A stretch of DNA of 64,000 nt from Rhizobium croatiense (GCF_019793465.1 NZ_JAILYJ010000002.1:1-64000), one strand, 5' to 3'. Counted from the first letter of the stretch, positions 17,530-27,993 are shown. The notes: generated from the letters alone by a model not told the origin. Translations and numbers: made by a program.

Positions 17530-17910
17530 ATGCAACTGATATCAAAAGCCAAAATCTGGGCGAAGTCACTGAAGCGTGACATCGTCGCCCTGTGGCTTGC
17601 TGCGCGCGATGCCAGGGTGCCCTGGTACGCAAAAGCAGTGGCGGGCGCCGTCGCGGCCTATGCCCTGTCGCCGATCGATCTCATCCCGGATTTCGTTCCC
17701 GTGCTCGGCTATCTCGACGATCTCGTCATCGTACCGCTCGGCATCCTGCTGGCGACGTGGCTTGTTCCGCCCGACTTGATGAGCGAGCTTCGCGAAGAAG
17801 CCGCAAGACGCATCGAACGCCCTTCCGGCCGGAGCGGCGTGATCTTCATCCTTGTCGTCTGGCTTGCCTGCATCATCTTCCTGGCTCTGGCAGTGCGCAA
17901 GCTGGTCTGA
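17530..17910 (+). CDS. YkvA family DUF1232 membrane protein
   Basis: A 126-residue protein with the DUF1232 signature AYALSPIDLIPDFVPVLGYL followed by DDLVIVPLGILLA. A hydrophobic segment lies in the conserved part, and a C-terminal transmembrane helix is formed by SGVIFILVVWLACIIFLALA. It should be an inner-membrane protein; no biochemical role is established for the family. It is followed 21 bp later by the LprI-like gene, so the two probably share a transcript. Confidence 0.88.
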   Translation: MQLISKAKIWAKSLKRDIVALWLAARDARVPWYAKAVAGAVAAYALSPIDLIPDFVPVLGYLDDLVIVPLGILLATWLVPPDLMSELREEAARRIERPSGRSGVIFILVVWLACIIFLALAVRKLV

Positions 17911-17931
17911 TCGGCGGCAAGGAGACTTTGA

Positions 17932-18285
17932 ATGATGACAACGAGAGCGATGACGGCAGCCCTTGGTTTTGCAGCTGCAATCTTCGCGTCGGAAATGGCG
18001 CAGGCGGCAAGCTTCGACTGCGATGCGAAAGAATTGAAGCCGGATGAAAAGACAATCTGCGACAGCCGCGCCCTCAACGATGCCGACGTGAAGATGGCGA
18101 CGACCTTCGAGCTGCTCTCCGGCCTGCTGGCCATGGGCTCACGTGGGACATTGCAGGACGAACAGACGGCCTGGCTGAAAAAACGGCAGGAATGCGGGGC
18201 CGATGCCGCCTGCCTCAAGGCCGCCTATGAGGAGCGGCTGAAGCAGCTCGGCGAGACCTATAAAAACATCAACCGGCCGCTTTGA
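17932..18285 (+). CDS. Exported LprI/DUF1311-like protein
   Basis: A 117-residue secreted protein: signal peptide ending near EMAQAAS, then SFDCDAKELKPDEKTICDS, the typical DUF1311/LprI N-terminal motif with conserved Cys. A second Cys pair (CGADAACLKAAYEERL) ends the domain. Related proteins inhibit lysozymes or have unknown periplasmic roles. AAGGAG lies 8 bases upstream of the ATG. It follows the DUF1232 gene closely and converges with ilvD. Confidence 0.82.
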   Translation: MMTTRAMTAALGFAAAIFASEMAQAASFDCDAKELKPDEKTICDSRALNDADVKMATTFELLSGLLAMGSRGTLQDEQTAWLKKRQECGADAACLKAAYEERLKQLGETYKNINRPL

Positions 18286-18297
18286 AAGCGACCGGTC
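18272..18297. terminator. Hairpin at the LprI-like / ilvD convergence
   Basis: ACCGGCCGCTT pairs with AAGCGACCGGT with one mismatch over a three-base loop, overlapping the stop codon of the LprI-like gene. No T-run follows, so termination strength is uncertain. Confidence 0.35.
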
Positions 18298-18324
18298 GAC
18301 AGAGCAGTTGATAGATTCGAGCAA

Positions 18325-20163
18325 TTAGCGGGCGTTCAGATCGCGCACAGCACCGCGATCGGCGCTCGTTGCGAAAGCGGCGTAGGCCTTCAGCGCCGTG
18401 GTGACGTTGCGCTTGCGGACTTCTGTGGGATGCCAGCCCTTGCCATCCTGCTCGGCGCGGCGGGCGGCGAGTTCAGTTTCGCTGACGCGCAGACTGATGG
18501 TGCGGTTCGGGATGTCGATGTCGATCATGTCGCCTTCGCGCACCAGGCCGATCGTGCCGCCATTGGCCGCTTCCGGCGAGACATGGCCGATCGAGAGGCC
18601 CGATGTGCCGCCGGAGAAGCGGCCATCGGTGATCAGCGCACAGGCCTTGCCGAGGCCCTTCGACTTCAGATAGCTCGTCGGGTAGAGCATTTCCTGCATG
18701 CCGGGGCCGCCCTTCGGGCCTTCATAGCGGATGACGACGATGTCGCCGGCCTTGATCTCATTGGCGAGGATCGCCTTGACCGATGCATCCTGACTTTCGA
18801 AGACCCGTGCCGGACCGGAGAATTTCAGGATCGATTCATCGACACCGGCGGTCTTGACGATGCAGCCGTCGACCGCGAGGTTGCCCTTGAGCACGGCAAG
18901 GCCGCCATCTTTCGAGAAGGGATGTTCGACCGAGCGGATGACGCCGTTCTGGCGATCCGTGTCGAGATCGTCCCAGCGTGCCTCCTGGCTGAAGGCGACC
19001 TGGGTGGGGATGCCGCCGGGAGCGGCGCGATAGAAATTACGGACGGTGTCGCTATTGGTGCGGGTGATGTCCCAGCGGTCGATGGCGTCGCCCAGCGTCT
19101 CGGCGTGGACGGTCGGGCAATCGCGGTTCAGCAGCCCGCCCTTGTCGAGCTCTCCGAGGATCGACATGATGCCGCCGGCGCGGTGGACGTCTTCCATATG
19201 CACGTCGCTCTTGGCCGGCGCGACCTTCGACAGGCAGGGCACGCGGCGCGATAGCGCATCGATATCGGTCATGGTGAAATCGATCTCGCCTTCATGGGCG
19301 GCGGCCAGGATGTGCAGGACCGTATTGGTCGAACCGCCCATGGCGATATCGAGCGCCATGGCATTCTCGAAGGCCTGCTTGGAGGCGATGGTGCGCGGCA
19401 GCGCCGTAACGTCGTCCTGCTCGTAATAACGGCGGGCGAGATCGACGATCAGATGGCCGGCCTCGACGAAGAGCCGCTTGCGGTCGGCATGGGTGGCGAG
19501 CGTCGAGCCGTTGCCGGGCAGCGACAGGCCGAGCGCTTCCGTCAGGCAGTTCATCGAATTGGCGGTGAACATGCCGGAGCAGGAACCGCAGGTCGGACAG
19601 GCCGAGCGCTCGATGGTCTGGACGTCCTCGTCGCTGATCTTGTCGTCGGCGGCGGCGACCATGGCATCGACCAGATCGAGCGCGTGGGTCTTGCCGTGCA
19701 GCACGACCTTGCCCGCTTCCATCGGACCGCCGGAGACGAAGACGGTGGGGATATTGAGGCGCAACGACGCCATCAGCATGCCGGGGGTGATCTTGTCGCA
19801 GTTGGAAATGCAGACCATGGCGTCGGCGCAATGGGCATTGACCATGTATTCGACGCTGTCGGCGATCAGCTCGCGGGACGGCAGCGAATAGAGCATGCCG
19901 TCATGGCCCATGGCGATGCCGTCATCGACGGCGATCGTGTTGAATTCCTTGGCGACACCGCCGGCCGCCTCGATTTCGCGGGCGACGAGCTGGCCGAGAT
20001 CCTTGAGGTGCACGTGGCCGGGCACAAACTGCGTGAAGGAATTCACCACCGCGATGATCGGCTTGCCGAAATCCGAATCCTTCATACCCGTGGCGCGCCA
20101 AAGGCCGCGCGCGCCTGCCATGTTGCGGCCGTGGGTCGTGGTTCTGGAACGGTAAGCTGGCAT
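18325..20163 (-). CDS. ilvD: Dihydroxy-acid dehydratase
   Basis: A 612-residue enzyme of valine/isoleucine and pantothenate synthesis that dehydrates 2,3-dihydroxy-3-methyl acids to 2-oxo acids. Iron-sulfur cluster cysteines are seen in [12 protein letters not shown] near residue 120 and [20 protein letters not shown] near 195. The C-terminal part has [20 protein letters not shown]. Length equals the long IlvD type. The ATG at 20163 ([19 protein letters not shown]) is chosen because the family aligns from here and GAGGAA precedes it; the open frame continues upstream to 20442 without similarity. The gene is monocistronic and convergent with the LprI-like gene. Confidence 0.97.
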   Translation of the reverse strand: MPAYRSRTTTHGRNMAGARGLWRATGMKDSDFGKPIIAVVNSFTQFVPGHVHLKDLGQLVAREIEAAGGVAKEFNTIAVDDGIAMGHDGMLYSLPSRELIADSVEYMVNAHCADAMVCISNCDKITPGMLMASLRLNIPTVFVSGGPMEAGKVVLHGKTHALDLVDAMVAAADDKISDEDVQTIERSACPTCGSCSGMFTANSMNCLTEALGLSLPGNGSTLATHADRKRLFVEAGHLIVDLARRYYEQDDVTALPRTIASKQAFENAMALDIAMGGSTNTVLHILAAAHEGEIDFTMTDIDALSRRVPCLSKVAPAKSDVHMEDVHRAGGIMSILGELDKGGLLNRDCPTVHAETLGDAIDRWDITRTNSDTVRNFYRAAPGGIPTQVAFSQEARWDDLDTDRQNGVIRSVEHPFSKDGGLAVLKGNLAVDGCIVKTAGVDESILKFSGPARVFESQDASVKAILANEIKAGDIVVIRYEGPKGGPGMQEMLYPTSYLKSKGLGKACALITDGRFSGGTSGLSIGHVSPEAANGGTIGLVREGDMIDIDIPNRTISLRVSETELAARRAEQDGKGWHPTEVRKRNVTTALKAYAAFATSADRGAVRDLNAR

Positions 20164-20496
20164 CGGTGTCTTCCTCGACGTGTCGGAAATCATCAGGCGA
20201 AGCGAAGCGGCATGAAGCCTGCGGGCCGGGCGCACGCTGCCTTTTGCAATTGTCCTAATCCAATCGACCGGGGCTGTCACTACCGGCAAGGTCAAATCCG
20301 GTACGCTGCGGAGGGAGCACCTTGAGCGCCATCGATGATATACGGTTCGGCGCGAGGTTTGGTTACAGCCTATTCCATCACAGCCGAACACAAAAAATTG
20401 GCTTCCCGTCGTCGAGATTCGAGGCATAGCTAATCCGAACATGCGGGCGGTTCGTTTAAGTACTATATTTTAGAAATCCGCCCTGGAGGTTTCGAC
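20164..20496. other. Divergent intergenic region between ilvD and msrP
   Basis: This 333-bp stretch must hold the promoters of ilvD (minus) and msrPQ (plus). I could not fix -35/-10 pairs with confidence, and saw no leader peptide or branched-chain attenuator. The half next to msrP (20390-20480) is more AT-rich. Confidence 0.5.
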
Positions 20497-21444
20497 ATGC
20501 CAAGCTATCGCCCCCCGAAGATCGCGTCATCGGAGATCACGCCGCGCCAGATCTATATGCGCCGCCGGGAATTCCTCGGTGCTGCAACGCTCGGCGCCAT
20601 GGCGCTGTATGGCGCCGGTAAGGCGAGTGCGGCCGCCCTTTCGGCCGTCGAGAGCAAGTATAAGGTCGACGAGAAGCCGACGCCGCTCAAGGACGTCACC
20701 ACCTACAACAATTTTTATGAGTTCGGCCTCGACAAGGGCGATCCCGCCGCGAATTCCGGCGATTTCAAGCCGCTGCCCTGGACGGTCAAGGTCGACGGCA
20801 TGGTCAACAAACCAGGCACCTTCGACCTCGAGGCGCTGATGAAGGAATTCCCGATCGAGGAACGCACCTATCGGATGCGCTGCGTCGAGGCCTGGTCGAT
20901 GGTCATTCCTTGGGACGGCTTTCCGCTGGCATCGCTGCTCGACAAGGTGGAGCCGCTCGGCAGCGCCAAATACGTCGCCTTCGAAACCGTCGTGCGGCCG
21001 GAGGAGATGCCGGGACAGAAGGGTTTCTTCCAGTCACTCGACTGGCCCTATGTCGAAGGCCTGCGGCTCGACGAAGCGCGTCACCCGCTGACGCTGCTTG
21101 CCGTCGGCCTCTATGGCGAAACGCTGCCGAACCAAAACGGCGCGCCGATCCGCCTGGTCGTGCCATGGAAATACGGCTTCAAGGGCATCAAGTCGATCGT
21201 CAGGATCACCCTCACCGACCAGCAGCCGAAGAATACCTGGCAGGTGACCAATCCGCAGGAATACGGCTTCTACGCCAACGTCAACCCTGCCGTCGACCAT
21301 CCGCGCTGGAGCCAGGCGAGCGAGCGGCGCATCGGCGAAAGCGGCTTCTTCGGCGCGAGCCGCCGCCCCACCCTGCCCTTCAACGGCTATGCCGACGAGG
21401 TGGCGAGCCTTTATGCCGGCATGGACCTGAAGGCGAATTTCTGA
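20497..21444 (+). CDS. msrP: Protein-methionine-sulfoxide reductase catalytic subunit MsrP
   Basis: A 315-residue periplasmic molybdopterin enzyme (YedY) that repairs oxidised methionines in envelope proteins. It has a twin-arginine signal ([20 protein letters not shown]) with cleavage near AGKASA. The molybdenum-ligand Cys is in [17 protein letters not shown] near residue 125, and [16 protein letters not shown] lies in the conserved core. GGAGG lies about 10 bases before the ATG at 20497. The stop shares one base with the msrQ start (TGATG), so the two subunits are translationally coupled. Confidence 0.96.
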   Translation: MPSYRPPKIASSEITPRQIYMRRREFLGAATLGAMALYGAGKASAAALSAVESKYKVDEKPTPLKDVTTYNNFYEFGLDKGDPAANSGDFKPLPWTVKVDGMVNKPGTFDLEALMKEFPIEERTYRMRCVEAWSMVIPWDGFPLASLLDKVEPLGSAKYVAFETVVRPEEMPGQKGFFQSLDWPYVEGLRLDEARHPLTLLAVGLYGETLPNQNGAPIRLVVPWKYGFKGIKSIVRITLTDQQPKNTWQVTNPQEYGFYANVNPAVDHPRWSQASERRIGESGFFGASRRPTLPFNGYADEVASLYAGMDLKANF

Positions 21445-22115
21445 TGACAGAATTGTCGCTCGCCATCCCGAAACGTTGGCAACCCGCCTCCGTCTGGCTG
21501 CTTTATGTCGCGGGCCTGCTGCCGGCCGCCTGGACCTTCTATCTCGGCGCGACCGATCAGCTCGGCGCCGATCCGATCAAGACCTTCGAGCTCTTTCTCG
21601 GCATCTGGACGATCCGCTTCCTGATCGCGACCCTTGCCGTCTCGCCGGCCCGCGAGCTGTTCGGCTGGAACTATCTGCGCTACCGCCGCGCACTCGGCCT
21701 TTTGACCTTCTACTACGCGCTGATGCACTTCACCGTCTACATGGTGCTCGACCAGGCGATGGATATCCAAGCGGTCATCAACGACGTGCTGAAGCGCCCT
21801 TTCATCATGTTCGGCATGGCGGCCCTGGCGATGCTTATTCCCCTGGCGGTGACATCCAATAACTTCTCGATCCGCCGTCTCGGCGCGAACTGGAACCGGC
21901 TGCATCGCATGGCCTACGTCATCGCCGTCTGCGGGGCGCTGCACTTCGCGCTTTCGACCAAGATCCTCGATCTCGAGCAGTATATCTATGTCGGGCTGAT
22001 CATCACCCTCATCCTCTACCGCTCCTGGCGGCCGATCGCCCGCAGCCGGAAGAAGGCACAAGGAGGGTCGCGGGGCCGGCCCGTGGGCTCATCAGCTTCG
22101 CGACAGTCGGTTTAA
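21444..22115 (+). CDS. msrQ: Heme-binding membrane subunit MsrQ
   Basis: A 223-residue inner-membrane cytochrome b-like protein (YedZ) that passes electrons from the respiratory chain to MsrP. Six hydrophobic segments are visible, starting with PASVWLLYVAGLLPAAWTFY. Heme-ligand histidines are in FYYALMHFTVYMVLDQ near residue 90, NRLHRMAYVIAVCGALHFAL near 160. The ATG at 21444 overlaps the msrP stop by one base. The last residues are basic and low-complexity. Its 3' end overlaps the convergent DUF2809 gene by 4 bp. Confidence 0.95.
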   Translation: MTELSLAIPKRWQPASVWLLYVAGLLPAAWTFYLGATDQLGADPIKTFELFLGIWTIRFLIATLAVSPARELFGWNYLRYRRALGLLTFYYALMHFTVYMVLDQAMDIQAVINDVLKRPFIMFGMAALAMLIPLAVTSNNFSIRRLGANWNRLHRMAYVIAVCGALHFALSTKILDLEQYIYVGLIITLILYRSWRPIARSRKKAQGGSRGRPVGSSASRQSV

Positions 22116-22549
22116 CGCCGCTCGGGCGAAGATGGCCTATGTGCGGGATCAAAAGCATAGGCCGCAGCTATCCCGATCGCGTAAGCCAAAATATTCCAAG
22201 GCGAGAAGACCCGCCCAAGCAGTAAGGCTCCGGCGGTCGTCAGTCGAAATGCATCGAGCCCGGGTGTGTGGTAGAGCCGGAAGAATTCAACGCAGATGGC
22301 AACCGCCAACGCCAACGCTGCAATTCCTGCGGGCGGCATTCTTGCTGTGAGAGCTGTAACGGCAAGCGCCAGCAGGACATAAACCATGGATCCCCAAAGC
22401 AGCGATCCAGCATATTTGACGAGGAAGAAGGGTAGACCGGCTGCATAGCCGAAGCGTCTGATCGTCACACCAAAAACAATGATGAGCAGCAGCGCTGCTA
22501 AGCGTCGGGCTTGCATGCGCCCGAGCATATGTCCAAAGACACTTTTCAC
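22112..22549 (-). CDS. DUF2809 (VanZ-like) membrane protein
   Basis: A 145-residue protein with about four hydrophobic helices (RRLAALLLIIVFGVTIRRFG, LLWGSMVYVLLALAVTAL, AGIAALALAVAICVEFFRLY, NILAYAIGIAAAYAFD) and the HTPGLDAFR motif typical of the family. Function is unknown. The start may be GTG 22549, which overlaps the VOC gene stop as GTGA, or ATG 22528. Close coupling to the VOC gene suggests co-transcription. It converges with msrQ, overlapping by 4 bp. Confidence 0.82.
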   Translation of the reverse strand: MKSVFGHMLGRMQARRLAALLLIIVFGVTIRRFGYAAGLPFFLVKYAGSLLWGSMVYVLLALAVTALTARMPPAGIAALALAVAICVEFFRLYHTPGLDAFRLTTAGALLLGRVFSPWNILAYAIGIAAAYAFDPAHRPSSPERR

Positions 22550-22929
22550 GCTGCGACTGTCGGCTGATTGATCATCGCCTCGATATTGTAACCGTCGGGA
22601 TCCAGTACGAAGCAGGCGTAATAATCGGGCGCGTATTCCGGGCGTGGGCCGGGAGCGCCGTTATCCTCGGCGCCGGCTTCGAGTGCGGCTTGATGGAAGG
22701 CATCGACCTCGGCCTTGCTGCGCGCCCTGAAAGCGACGTGAATCCGGGTCAGCGGCGGCGGGCTATCCGCCTGCTGGATCTCGAACAGACAGCCATTGCC
22801 GATATCGAAGGCCCAGAAGACGTTCTCCTTACCGAAAGTAAGCCGGTAACCCAGGGGTAAGAACGCTTTTTCGTAGAAGAGCTTGCTCTTCGACAAATCA
22901 CCCACCGCGACGGTTATGTGGTCGATCAT
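22546..22929 (-). CDS. VOC (glyoxalase/bleomycin-resistance fold) protein
   Basis: About 127 residues with two beta-alpha-beta-beta-beta repeats: MIDHITVAVGDLSKSKLFYE at the start and YACFVLDPDGYNIEAMINQP at the end. Metal-site candidates are His4 and the Glu near the C-terminus (NIEAM). It could be a metal-dependent lyase, dioxygenase or binding protein; the exact activity is not visible. ATG 22929 is preferred as the family usually starts MIDH; a GTG at 22941 is possible. It follows rplQ after that operon's terminator. Confidence 0.85.
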   Translation of the reverse strand: MIDHITVAVGDLSKSKLFYEKAFLPLGYRLTFGKENVFWAFDIGNGCLFEIQQADSPPPLTRIHVAFRARSKAEVDAFHQAALEAGAEDNGAPGPRPEYAPDYYACFVLDPDGYNIEAMINQPTVAA

Positions 22930-22961
22930 GGCGCTGCTCACTCATCAAAAATGCCAGCACA

Positions 22962-22991
22962 AACGAAAAAGCCGGGCGCAAGGCCCGGCTT
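22962..22991 (-). terminator. Terminator of the alpha (rpsM-rplQ) operon
   Basis: GCCGGGC (22971-22977) pairs with GCCCGGC (22983-22989) over a five-base loop, extended by AA/TT, and on the minus strand is followed by TTTTTCG. It lies 25 bases after the rplQ stop. Confidence 0.85.
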
Positions 22992-23016
22992 TCCAGCTTT
23001 CCGAAATCGGAAAATC

Positions 23017-23439
23017 TTAGGCAGCGACGGCCTGCTCTTCGGCAGCGACGCGGGCCTTGTCGGCTGCGCCCTTGGCAAAGGTGTCGCGATCAACGAATTC
23101 GACAACGGCCATGGCGGCATTGTCGCCCTGGCGGAAGCCGGCCTTCATGATGCGCAGGTAGCCGCCGTTGCGGGTGGCGTAACGCGTTGCGATCGTGTCG
23201 AACAGCTTCGAAACGACGGCAGCGTCGCGGATCTGCGAGATCGCCTGACGGCGAGCGTGCAGGTCGCCGCGCTTGCCGAGCGTGACGAGCTTCTCGACGA
23301 TCGGACGGATTTCCTTTGCCTTCGGCAGGGTCGTGACGATCTGCTCGTGGGTAATCAGCGAAGCCGCCATGTTGGCGAACATCGCCTTGCGGTGGCTTGC
23401 AGTTCTATTCAGCTTGCGGCCGGCTTTACCATGGCGCAT
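23017..23439 (-). CDS. rplQ: 50S ribosomal protein L17
   Basis: A 140-residue L17. The conserved N-terminus is [20 protein letters not shown], and [20 protein letters not shown] follows. An Ala-rich tail of about 20 residues extends past the core, common in alphaproteobacteria. AAAGGAG lies 7 bases before the ATG. It is the last gene of the alpha operon, after rpoA, and is followed by the terminator at 22962-22991. Confidence 0.98.
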   Translation of the reverse strand: MRHGKAGRKLNRTASHRKAMFANMAASLITHEQIVTTLPKAKEIRPIVEKLVTLGKRGDLHARRQAISQIRDAAVVSKLFDTIATRYATRNGGYLRIMKAGFRQGDNAAMAVVEFVDRDTFAKGAADKARVAAEEQAVAA

Positions 23440-23562
23440 TGCTATTCTCCTTTAATGCAGGTGCCCTTACACTAAGTGGGCCTGCCGTTTCCTGGCACAT
23501 GCAGGCGATCGGCCTGCTGTTTGACGGGGAAAGGCAGTCGAAAGAGCCTGCCTTTTGTTTTC

Positions 23563-24573
23563 TCAATACTGGTCTTCGTAACGCTTGGCGAGATCTTCGA
23601 TGTTCTCGGGCGGCCATGCCGGCACTTCCATGCCGAGGTGCAGGCCCATGGAAGCGAGAACTTCCTTGATTTCGTTCAGCGACTTGCGACCAAAATTCGG
23701 TGTGCGGAGCATTTCTGCTTCGGTCTTCTGAATGAGGTCGCCGATGTAGACGATGTTGTCGTTCTTCAGGCAGTTTGCCGAACGGACCGACAGTTCGAGT
23801 TCGTCCACCTTCTTCAGGAGAGCCGGGTTGAAAGCGAGTTCGGTGACTGCTTCCTCTTCGGTTTCCTTCTGCGGCTCGTCGAAGTTGACGAAGACGCCAA
23901 GCTGATCCTGGAGAATGCGCGCCGCGAAAGCGACGGCGTCTTCGCCGGTGATCGAGCCATCGGTTTCGATGGTCATGTTCAGCTTGTCGTAGTCGAGAAC
24001 CTGTCCTTCGCGGGTGTTTTCAACCTTGTAGGACACCTTCTTGACCGGCGAATAAAGGCTGTCGACCGGGATGAGACCGATCGGAGCATCTTCCGCACGA
24101 TTGCGTTCGGCCGGAACGTAGCCCTTACCGTTGTTGACGGTGAATTCCATGCGGATTTCGGCGCCCTCGTCGAGCGTGCAGATCACATGCTCGGGGTTGA
24201 GGATTTCGATATCGCCGACCGTCTGGATGTCGCCAGCCGTAACAACGCCCGGGCCCTGCTTGCGCACGACCATGCGCTTTGCGTCGTCGCCATCCATCTT
24301 GATGGCGATTTCCTTGATGTTGAGCACGATGTCCGTGACGTCTTCGCGGACGCCCGGAATCGAGGAGAATTCATGCAGCACGCCGTCGATCTGCACCGCC
24401 GTGACGGCGGCACCGCGCAGCGAGGAGAGCAGAACGCGACGCAGCGCGTTGCCGAGGGTGAGGCCGAAGCCGCGCTCCAGCGGTTCGGCAACGAGCGTCG
24501 CCCTGGTGCGTGAGCTCGAGGAGAACTCCACCTTGTTCGGCTTGATCAGTTCCTGCCAGTTCTTCTGAATCAT
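23563..24573 (-). CDS. rpoA: RNA polymerase alpha subunit
   Basis: A 336-residue alpha subunit. The N-terminal dimerisation domain has [20 protein letters not shown], and the linker is acidic ([11 protein letters not shown]). The C-terminal domain has the DNA- and activator-contacting [19 protein letters not shown], which retains the Arg matching E. coli R265. It scaffolds beta and beta-prime assembly and contacts UP elements. It sits between rpsK and rplQ in the usual alpha-operon order. Confidence 0.99.
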   Translation of the reverse strand: MIQKNWQELIKPNKVEFSSSSRTRATLVAEPLERGFGLTLGNALRRVLLSSLRGAAVTAVQIDGVLHEFSSIPGVREDVTDIVLNIKEIAIKMDGDDAKRMVVRKQGPGVVTAGDIQTVGDIEILNPEHVICTLDEGAEIRMEFTVNNGKGYVPAERNRAEDAPIGLIPVDSLYSPVKKVSYKVENTREGQVLDYDKLNMTIETDGSITGEDAVAFAARILQDQLGVFVNFDEPQKETEEEAVTELAFNPALLKKVDELELSVRSANCLKNDNIVYIGDLIQKTEAEMLRTPNFGRKSLNEIKEVLASMGLHLGMEVPAWPPENIEDLAKRYEDQY

Positions 24574-24670
24574 GAGTTTGCCTTCCGTTCGTTGCCACCA
24601 TCCAATCGTGGCAACCGAGCTTGAAAACCACCGGGAGCGCGGAGGCGCTCACCGGTGACGATAGCGATGA

Positions 24671-25060
24671 TCAGACGCGGCGCTTCTTGCGCGGACGGCA
24701 GCCATTGTGCGGGATCGGGGTCACGTCGCGGATGGACGTGATCATGAAACCCGCAGCCTGGAGCGCGCGCAGAGCCGATTCACGACCCGAACCCGGACCG
24801 CAGACTTCGACTTCCAGCGACTTCATGCCGTGCTCCTGAGCCTTCTTGGCGCAGTCTTCGGCAGCGATCTGGGCGGCGAACGGGGTCGACTTGCGCGAGC
24901 CCTTGAAGCCCTTGGCGCCGGCCGACGACCAGGCGATCGCATTGCCCTGCGCATCGGTGATGGTGATCATCGTGTTGTTGAAGGTCGAGTTGACGTGAGC
25001 GACACCCGACGAGATATTCTTGCGCTCGCGACGGCGAACGCGGACGGCTTCCTTAGCCAT
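24671..25060 (-). CDS. rpsK: 30S ribosomal protein S11
   Basis: A 129-residue S11 with [20 protein letters not shown] near residue 20, the [14 protein letters not shown] loop, and the basic C-terminus [12 protein letters not shown]. It forms part of the 30S platform with S7 and S18. AAAGGA precedes the ATG by 6 bases. It lies between rpsM and rpoA. Confidence 0.99.
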   Translation of the reverse strand: MAKEAVRVRRRERKNISSGVAHVNSTFNNTMITITDAQGNAIAWSSAGAKGFKGSRKSTPFAAQIAAEDCAKKAQEHGMKSLEVEVCGPGSGRESALRALQAAGFMITSIRDVTPIPHNGCRPRKKRRV

Positions 25061-25193
25061 GCTATTCCTTTCGTTGATCTCTTCACCGCCGTAATGCCAG
25101 CGGCTACACCGGAACGGCGCCTATATGGTCCCGCTCCAAACTCAAAAGAGGCCGGCGCAGACCGCCAGCCCCCTCATCCCGGTTTCCCGGAAA

Positions 25194-25562
25194 TTACTTC
25201 TTCTTGCCAGCGATTGCCTTTGCCGGACCCTTGCGGGTGCGGGCATTGGTGTGGGTGCGCTGACCGCGGACCGGAAGGCCGCGGCGATGACGCAGGCCGC
25301 GGTAGCAGCCGAGGTCCATCAGGCGCTTGATGTTCATCGCGGTATCGCGACGAAGATCACCCTCGACCTGATAGTCGCGGTCGATGGCTTCGCGGATCTG
25401 AAGGACTTCGGCGTCCGTCAGCTGATGCACACGGCGTTCAGCCGGGATACCGACCTTCTCGACGATTTCCTGTGCGAATTTCGGACCGATCCCGTGAATG
25501 TAGGTCAGCGCGATGACAACGCGCTTTGCAGTCGGGATGTTGACGCCAGCGATACGTGCCAC
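25194..25562 (-). CDS. rpsM: 30S ribosomal protein S13
   Basis: A 122-residue S13 starting with a GTG codon at 25562 ([20 protein letters not shown]); AAGGAG lies 7 bases upstream. [19 protein letters not shown] and the C-terminal [20 protein letters not shown] are conserved. S13 contacts the P-site tRNA and bridges to the 50S subunit. It opens the alpha operon here; rpmJ and infA, which precede it in many bacteria, are absent. A 221-bp gap separates it from adk. Confidence 0.98.
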   Translation of the reverse strand: MARIAGVNIPTAKRVVIALTYIHGIGPKFAQEIVEKVGIPAERRVHQLTDAEVLQIREAIDRDYQVEGDLRRDTAMNIKRLMDLGCYRGLRHRRGLPVRGQRTHTNARTRKGPAKAIAGKKK

Positions 25563-25783
25563 GCCTGTTCTCCTTGCATTCCAGTTGCCATCCGGCAAGT
25601 GGGCTTCGTTATGCGGTCTTTGGAACCGCTCGTTCAGATTTACGTCCGCAACATGTCAAAACGACCGCACCCGGACTTCCCTGGGAAATCCGCGCCGATC
25701 GCATGGAATGTCGCGAGTTGGCGCGGTGTTTAGCGGAATCAGTGCTGAAAAGCAACCGCTCCGCCAAGTTTATTTTCAAAGCC
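25563..25783 (-). promoter_or_regulatory. adk-rpsM gap: probable leader of the alpha operon
   Basis: No gene fits in these 221 bp. On the minus strand a TTGACA (about 25655-25660) is present, but no good -10 lies at 17 bases. Two short hairpins precede rpsM: GCGGT/ACCGC at 25613-25629 and TTGCC/GGCAA at 25585-25598, the latter just upstream of the ribosome site. It may hold a promoter or translational control element. Confidence 0.45.
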
Positions 25784-26434
25784 TTAAAGCTTGGAAAGAA
25801 TGGTTTCGACCTCGGCTGTCACCTGGTCGATCTCCGCCATGCCGTCGACGGACTTGAGTTTGCCCTTGGCATAGTAGTAGCCGATCAGCGGCGAGGTTTC
25901 CTTGTAGTAGACCTCGAGACGCTTGATCATCGTCTCGGCGTTGTCGTCAGGACGACGCTTGAAGTGAGTCGAACCGCACTTGTCGCACACGCCTTCCTCG
26001 ACCGGAACCTTGTCCGTGTCATGATAGACAGTGCCGCACTGAGCGCAGGTGTAACGGCCATCCACGCGGCGGACGAGTTCCTGGTCGTCGACGCGAAACT
26101 CGATAACCACCGAAAGGTCGAGTCCCTTGGCTTTGAGCATCGCCTCGGTGGCGTCCGCCTGGACCAACGTCCTCGGAAAGCCATCGAGAATGAAACCGTC
26201 GGCGCAATCGGGCTGATCGATTCGCTCGGAAACGATGGCGATGACGATCTCATCCGAGACAAGCTTGCCGGCGTCCATGACGGCCTTCGCCCGCTTGCCC
26301 ACTTCCGTACCGGCATTGACCGCCGCACGCAGCATATCGCCCGTGGAAAGCTGCGGAATGCCGTGCTTCTCCACGATCCGCTGGGCTTGGGTTCCCTTAC
26401 CCGCGCCCGGCGGCCCCAAAAGGATAAGTCTCAT
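25784..26434 (-). CDS. adk: Adenylate kinase
   Basis: A 216-residue adenylate kinase (ATP + AMP = 2 ADP). The P-loop is [14 protein letters not shown], followed by [10 protein letters not shown], and GFPRTLVQA is in the AMP-binding part. The lid is of the long, zinc-type: [11 protein letters not shown] and [10 protein letters not shown] give a Cys4 set. The ATG overlaps the secY stop by four bases (ATGA). Coupling adk with secY is standard for this cluster. Confidence 0.99.
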   Translation of the reverse strand: MRLILLGPPGAGKGTQAQRIVEKHGIPQLSTGDMLRAAVNAGTEVGKRAKAVMDAGKLVSDEIVIAIVSERIDQPDCADGFILDGFPRTLVQADATEAMLKAKGLDLSVVIEFRVDDQELVRRVDGRYTCAQCGTVYHDTDKVPVEEGVCDKCGSTHFKRRPDDNAETMIKRLEVYYKETSPLIGYYYAKGKLKSVDGMAEIDQVTAEVETILSKL

Positions 26435-27771
26435 CGCCCCCTCTTTCCTCCACGCAACTTCGATTTCTTGATCAGGCCTTCGTATTGCTGCGCGATCAGG
26501 TGACCCTGGATCTGTGCAACCGTATCAAGAGTTACGCTAACCACGATCAAAAGCGAAGTCCCACCAAGGGATAATGGAATGCCGGTTTGCGACACCAAGA
26601 TCTCCGGAAGGATGCAGACGAAGACGAGATAGATCGCGCCGATCACCGTGATGCGGGTCAGCACGTAGTCGATGTATTCGGCGGTGCGCTCACCCGGACG
26701 GATGCCGGGAATGAAGCCGCCGTGCTTCTTCAGATTGTCGGCCGTGTCCTTCGGATTGAAGACGATGGCGGTGTAGAAGAAGGCGAAGAAGGCGATCAGT
26801 GCCGCATAGAGCACCATGTAGAGCGGCTGACCATGGCCGAGCGCCGCAACGATCGACGTCGCCCAGGTCGGCATTGCGGTGGTGCTGGCAAAGCCAGCGA
26901 TCGTTGCCGGCAGCAGCAGCAGCGACGACGCGAAAATCGCCGGGATGACGCCCGAGGTGTTGAGCTTCAGCGGCAGATGCGAGGTATCGCCCTGGAACAT
27001 ACGGTTGCCGACCTGGCGCTTCGGATACTGAATCAGCAGCCGGCGCTGCGCACGTTCGACGAAGACGATGACGCCGATGACGCCGATCGCGACGAGAATG
27101 ACGAGCAGGATGAGCGGCGTCGACAGCGCGCCGGTGCGGCCGAGTTCGAGCGTGCCTGCCAGGGCCGTGGGAAGACCGGCGGCGATGCCGGCGAAGATGA
27201 TCAGCGAAATGCCGTTGCCGATGCCGCGCGAAGTGATCTGCTCGCCGAGCCACATCAGGAACATCGTGCCGCCGAGCAGCGTCAGGACGGTGGAAACGCG
27301 GAAGAACCAGCCCGGCTCGACGACGAGGCCCTGGCCGCTCTCAAGACCGGCAGCAATGCCGTAAGCCTGCAGTGCGCCGAGAATCACCGTGCCGTAACGG
27401 GTGTACTGGTTGATGATCTTACGACCCTGTTCGCCTTCCTTCTTCAGATTTTCGAGCGCTGGCACGACCGAGGTCATCAGCTGCACGATGATCGAGGCGG
27501 AGATATAAGGCATGATGCCGAGCGCGAAGATCGCCATGCGCTCGACGGCGCCGCCGGAGAACATGTTGAAAAGGCCGAGGATGCCGCCTGCCTGGCCGCG
27601 GAAAGCCTGGGCATAGGCTTCGGGGTTGAGACCCGGAAGCGGAATATGGGTACCGAGCCTGTAGACGAGGAGAGCTGCCAGTGTGAACCACAGGCGCTTC
27701 TTCAAATCCTCGGCTTTGGCAAAGGTCGAAAAATTGAGGTTGGATGCCAATTGTTCCGCTGCAGAAGCCAT
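26431..27771 (-). CDS. secY: Protein translocase subunit SecY
   Basis: A 446-residue, ten-helix inner-membrane channel protein. Conserved segments include [17 protein letters not shown] near residue 40, [14 protein letters not shown] in helix 2, and [17 protein letters not shown] around helix 5. The cytoplasmic C-terminus is [11 protein letters not shown]. It pairs with SecE, encoded at 55234 in this window, for Sec-dependent export and membrane insertion. A terminator-like hairpin lies in the 237-bp gap before it, so it may have its own promoter. Confidence 0.99.
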   Translation of the reverse strand: MASAAEQLASNLNFSTFAKAEDLKKRLWFTLAALLVYRLGTHIPLPGLNPEAYAQAFRGQAGGILGLFNMFSGGAVERMAIFALGIMPYISASIIVQLMTSVVPALENLKKEGEQGRKIINQYTRYGTVILGALQAYGIAAGLESGQGLVVEPGWFFRVSTVLTLLGGTMFLMWLGEQITSRGIGNGISLIIFAGIAAGLPTALAGTLELGRTGALSTPLILLVILVAIGVIGVIVFVERAQRRLLIQYPKRQVGNRMFQGDTSHLPLKLNTSGVIPAIFASSLLLLPATIAGFASTTAMPTWATSIVAALGHGQPLYMVLYAALIAFFAFFYTAIVFNPKDTADNLKKHGGFIPGIRPGERTAEYIDYVLTRITVIGAIYLVFVCILPEILVSQTGIPLSLGGTSLLIVVSVTLDTVAQIQGHLIAQQYEGLIKKSKLRGGKRGR

Positions 27772-27966
27772 GCGATTCTCCGCGCTACCAATTCCGGTCC
27801 GTCTCTGGGGGACAGACCGGTCCCGGAATCAGTATGAAAATTATTCAAAACCGGGCTTGGAACGGATTGCAGCGCAACCCCATGCCTCACCCTTGTTTTC
27901 CAGTCTTATCGGCATGACGCGGGCGCGCCAGCCAATATTTTGTGAGGCCCACATATGGGAGCAAAA

Positions 27967-27993
27967 TCGCCCGGTGTGAAGCACCCCGGGCGA
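27967..27993 (-). terminator. Terminator-like hairpin between rplO and secY
   Basis: TCGCCCGG (27967-27974) pairs with CCGGGCGA (27986-27993) and, on the minus strand, is followed by TTTTGC. It starts 15 bases after the rplO stop, inside the 27772-28008 gap. It may reduce read-through from the spc genes into secY-adk. The rest of the gap is AT-rich near 27835 and could hold a promoter, which I could not define. Confidence 0.65.

Noticed and set aside
20164..20442. N-terminal extension of ilvD
   Set aside because: The extra residues do not resemble the family and the ATG at 20163 has a ribosome site and the expected length.
25650..25665. TTGACA as alpha-operon promoter
   Set aside because: No acceptable -10 at 16-18 bases, so it is mentioned only as a candidate.
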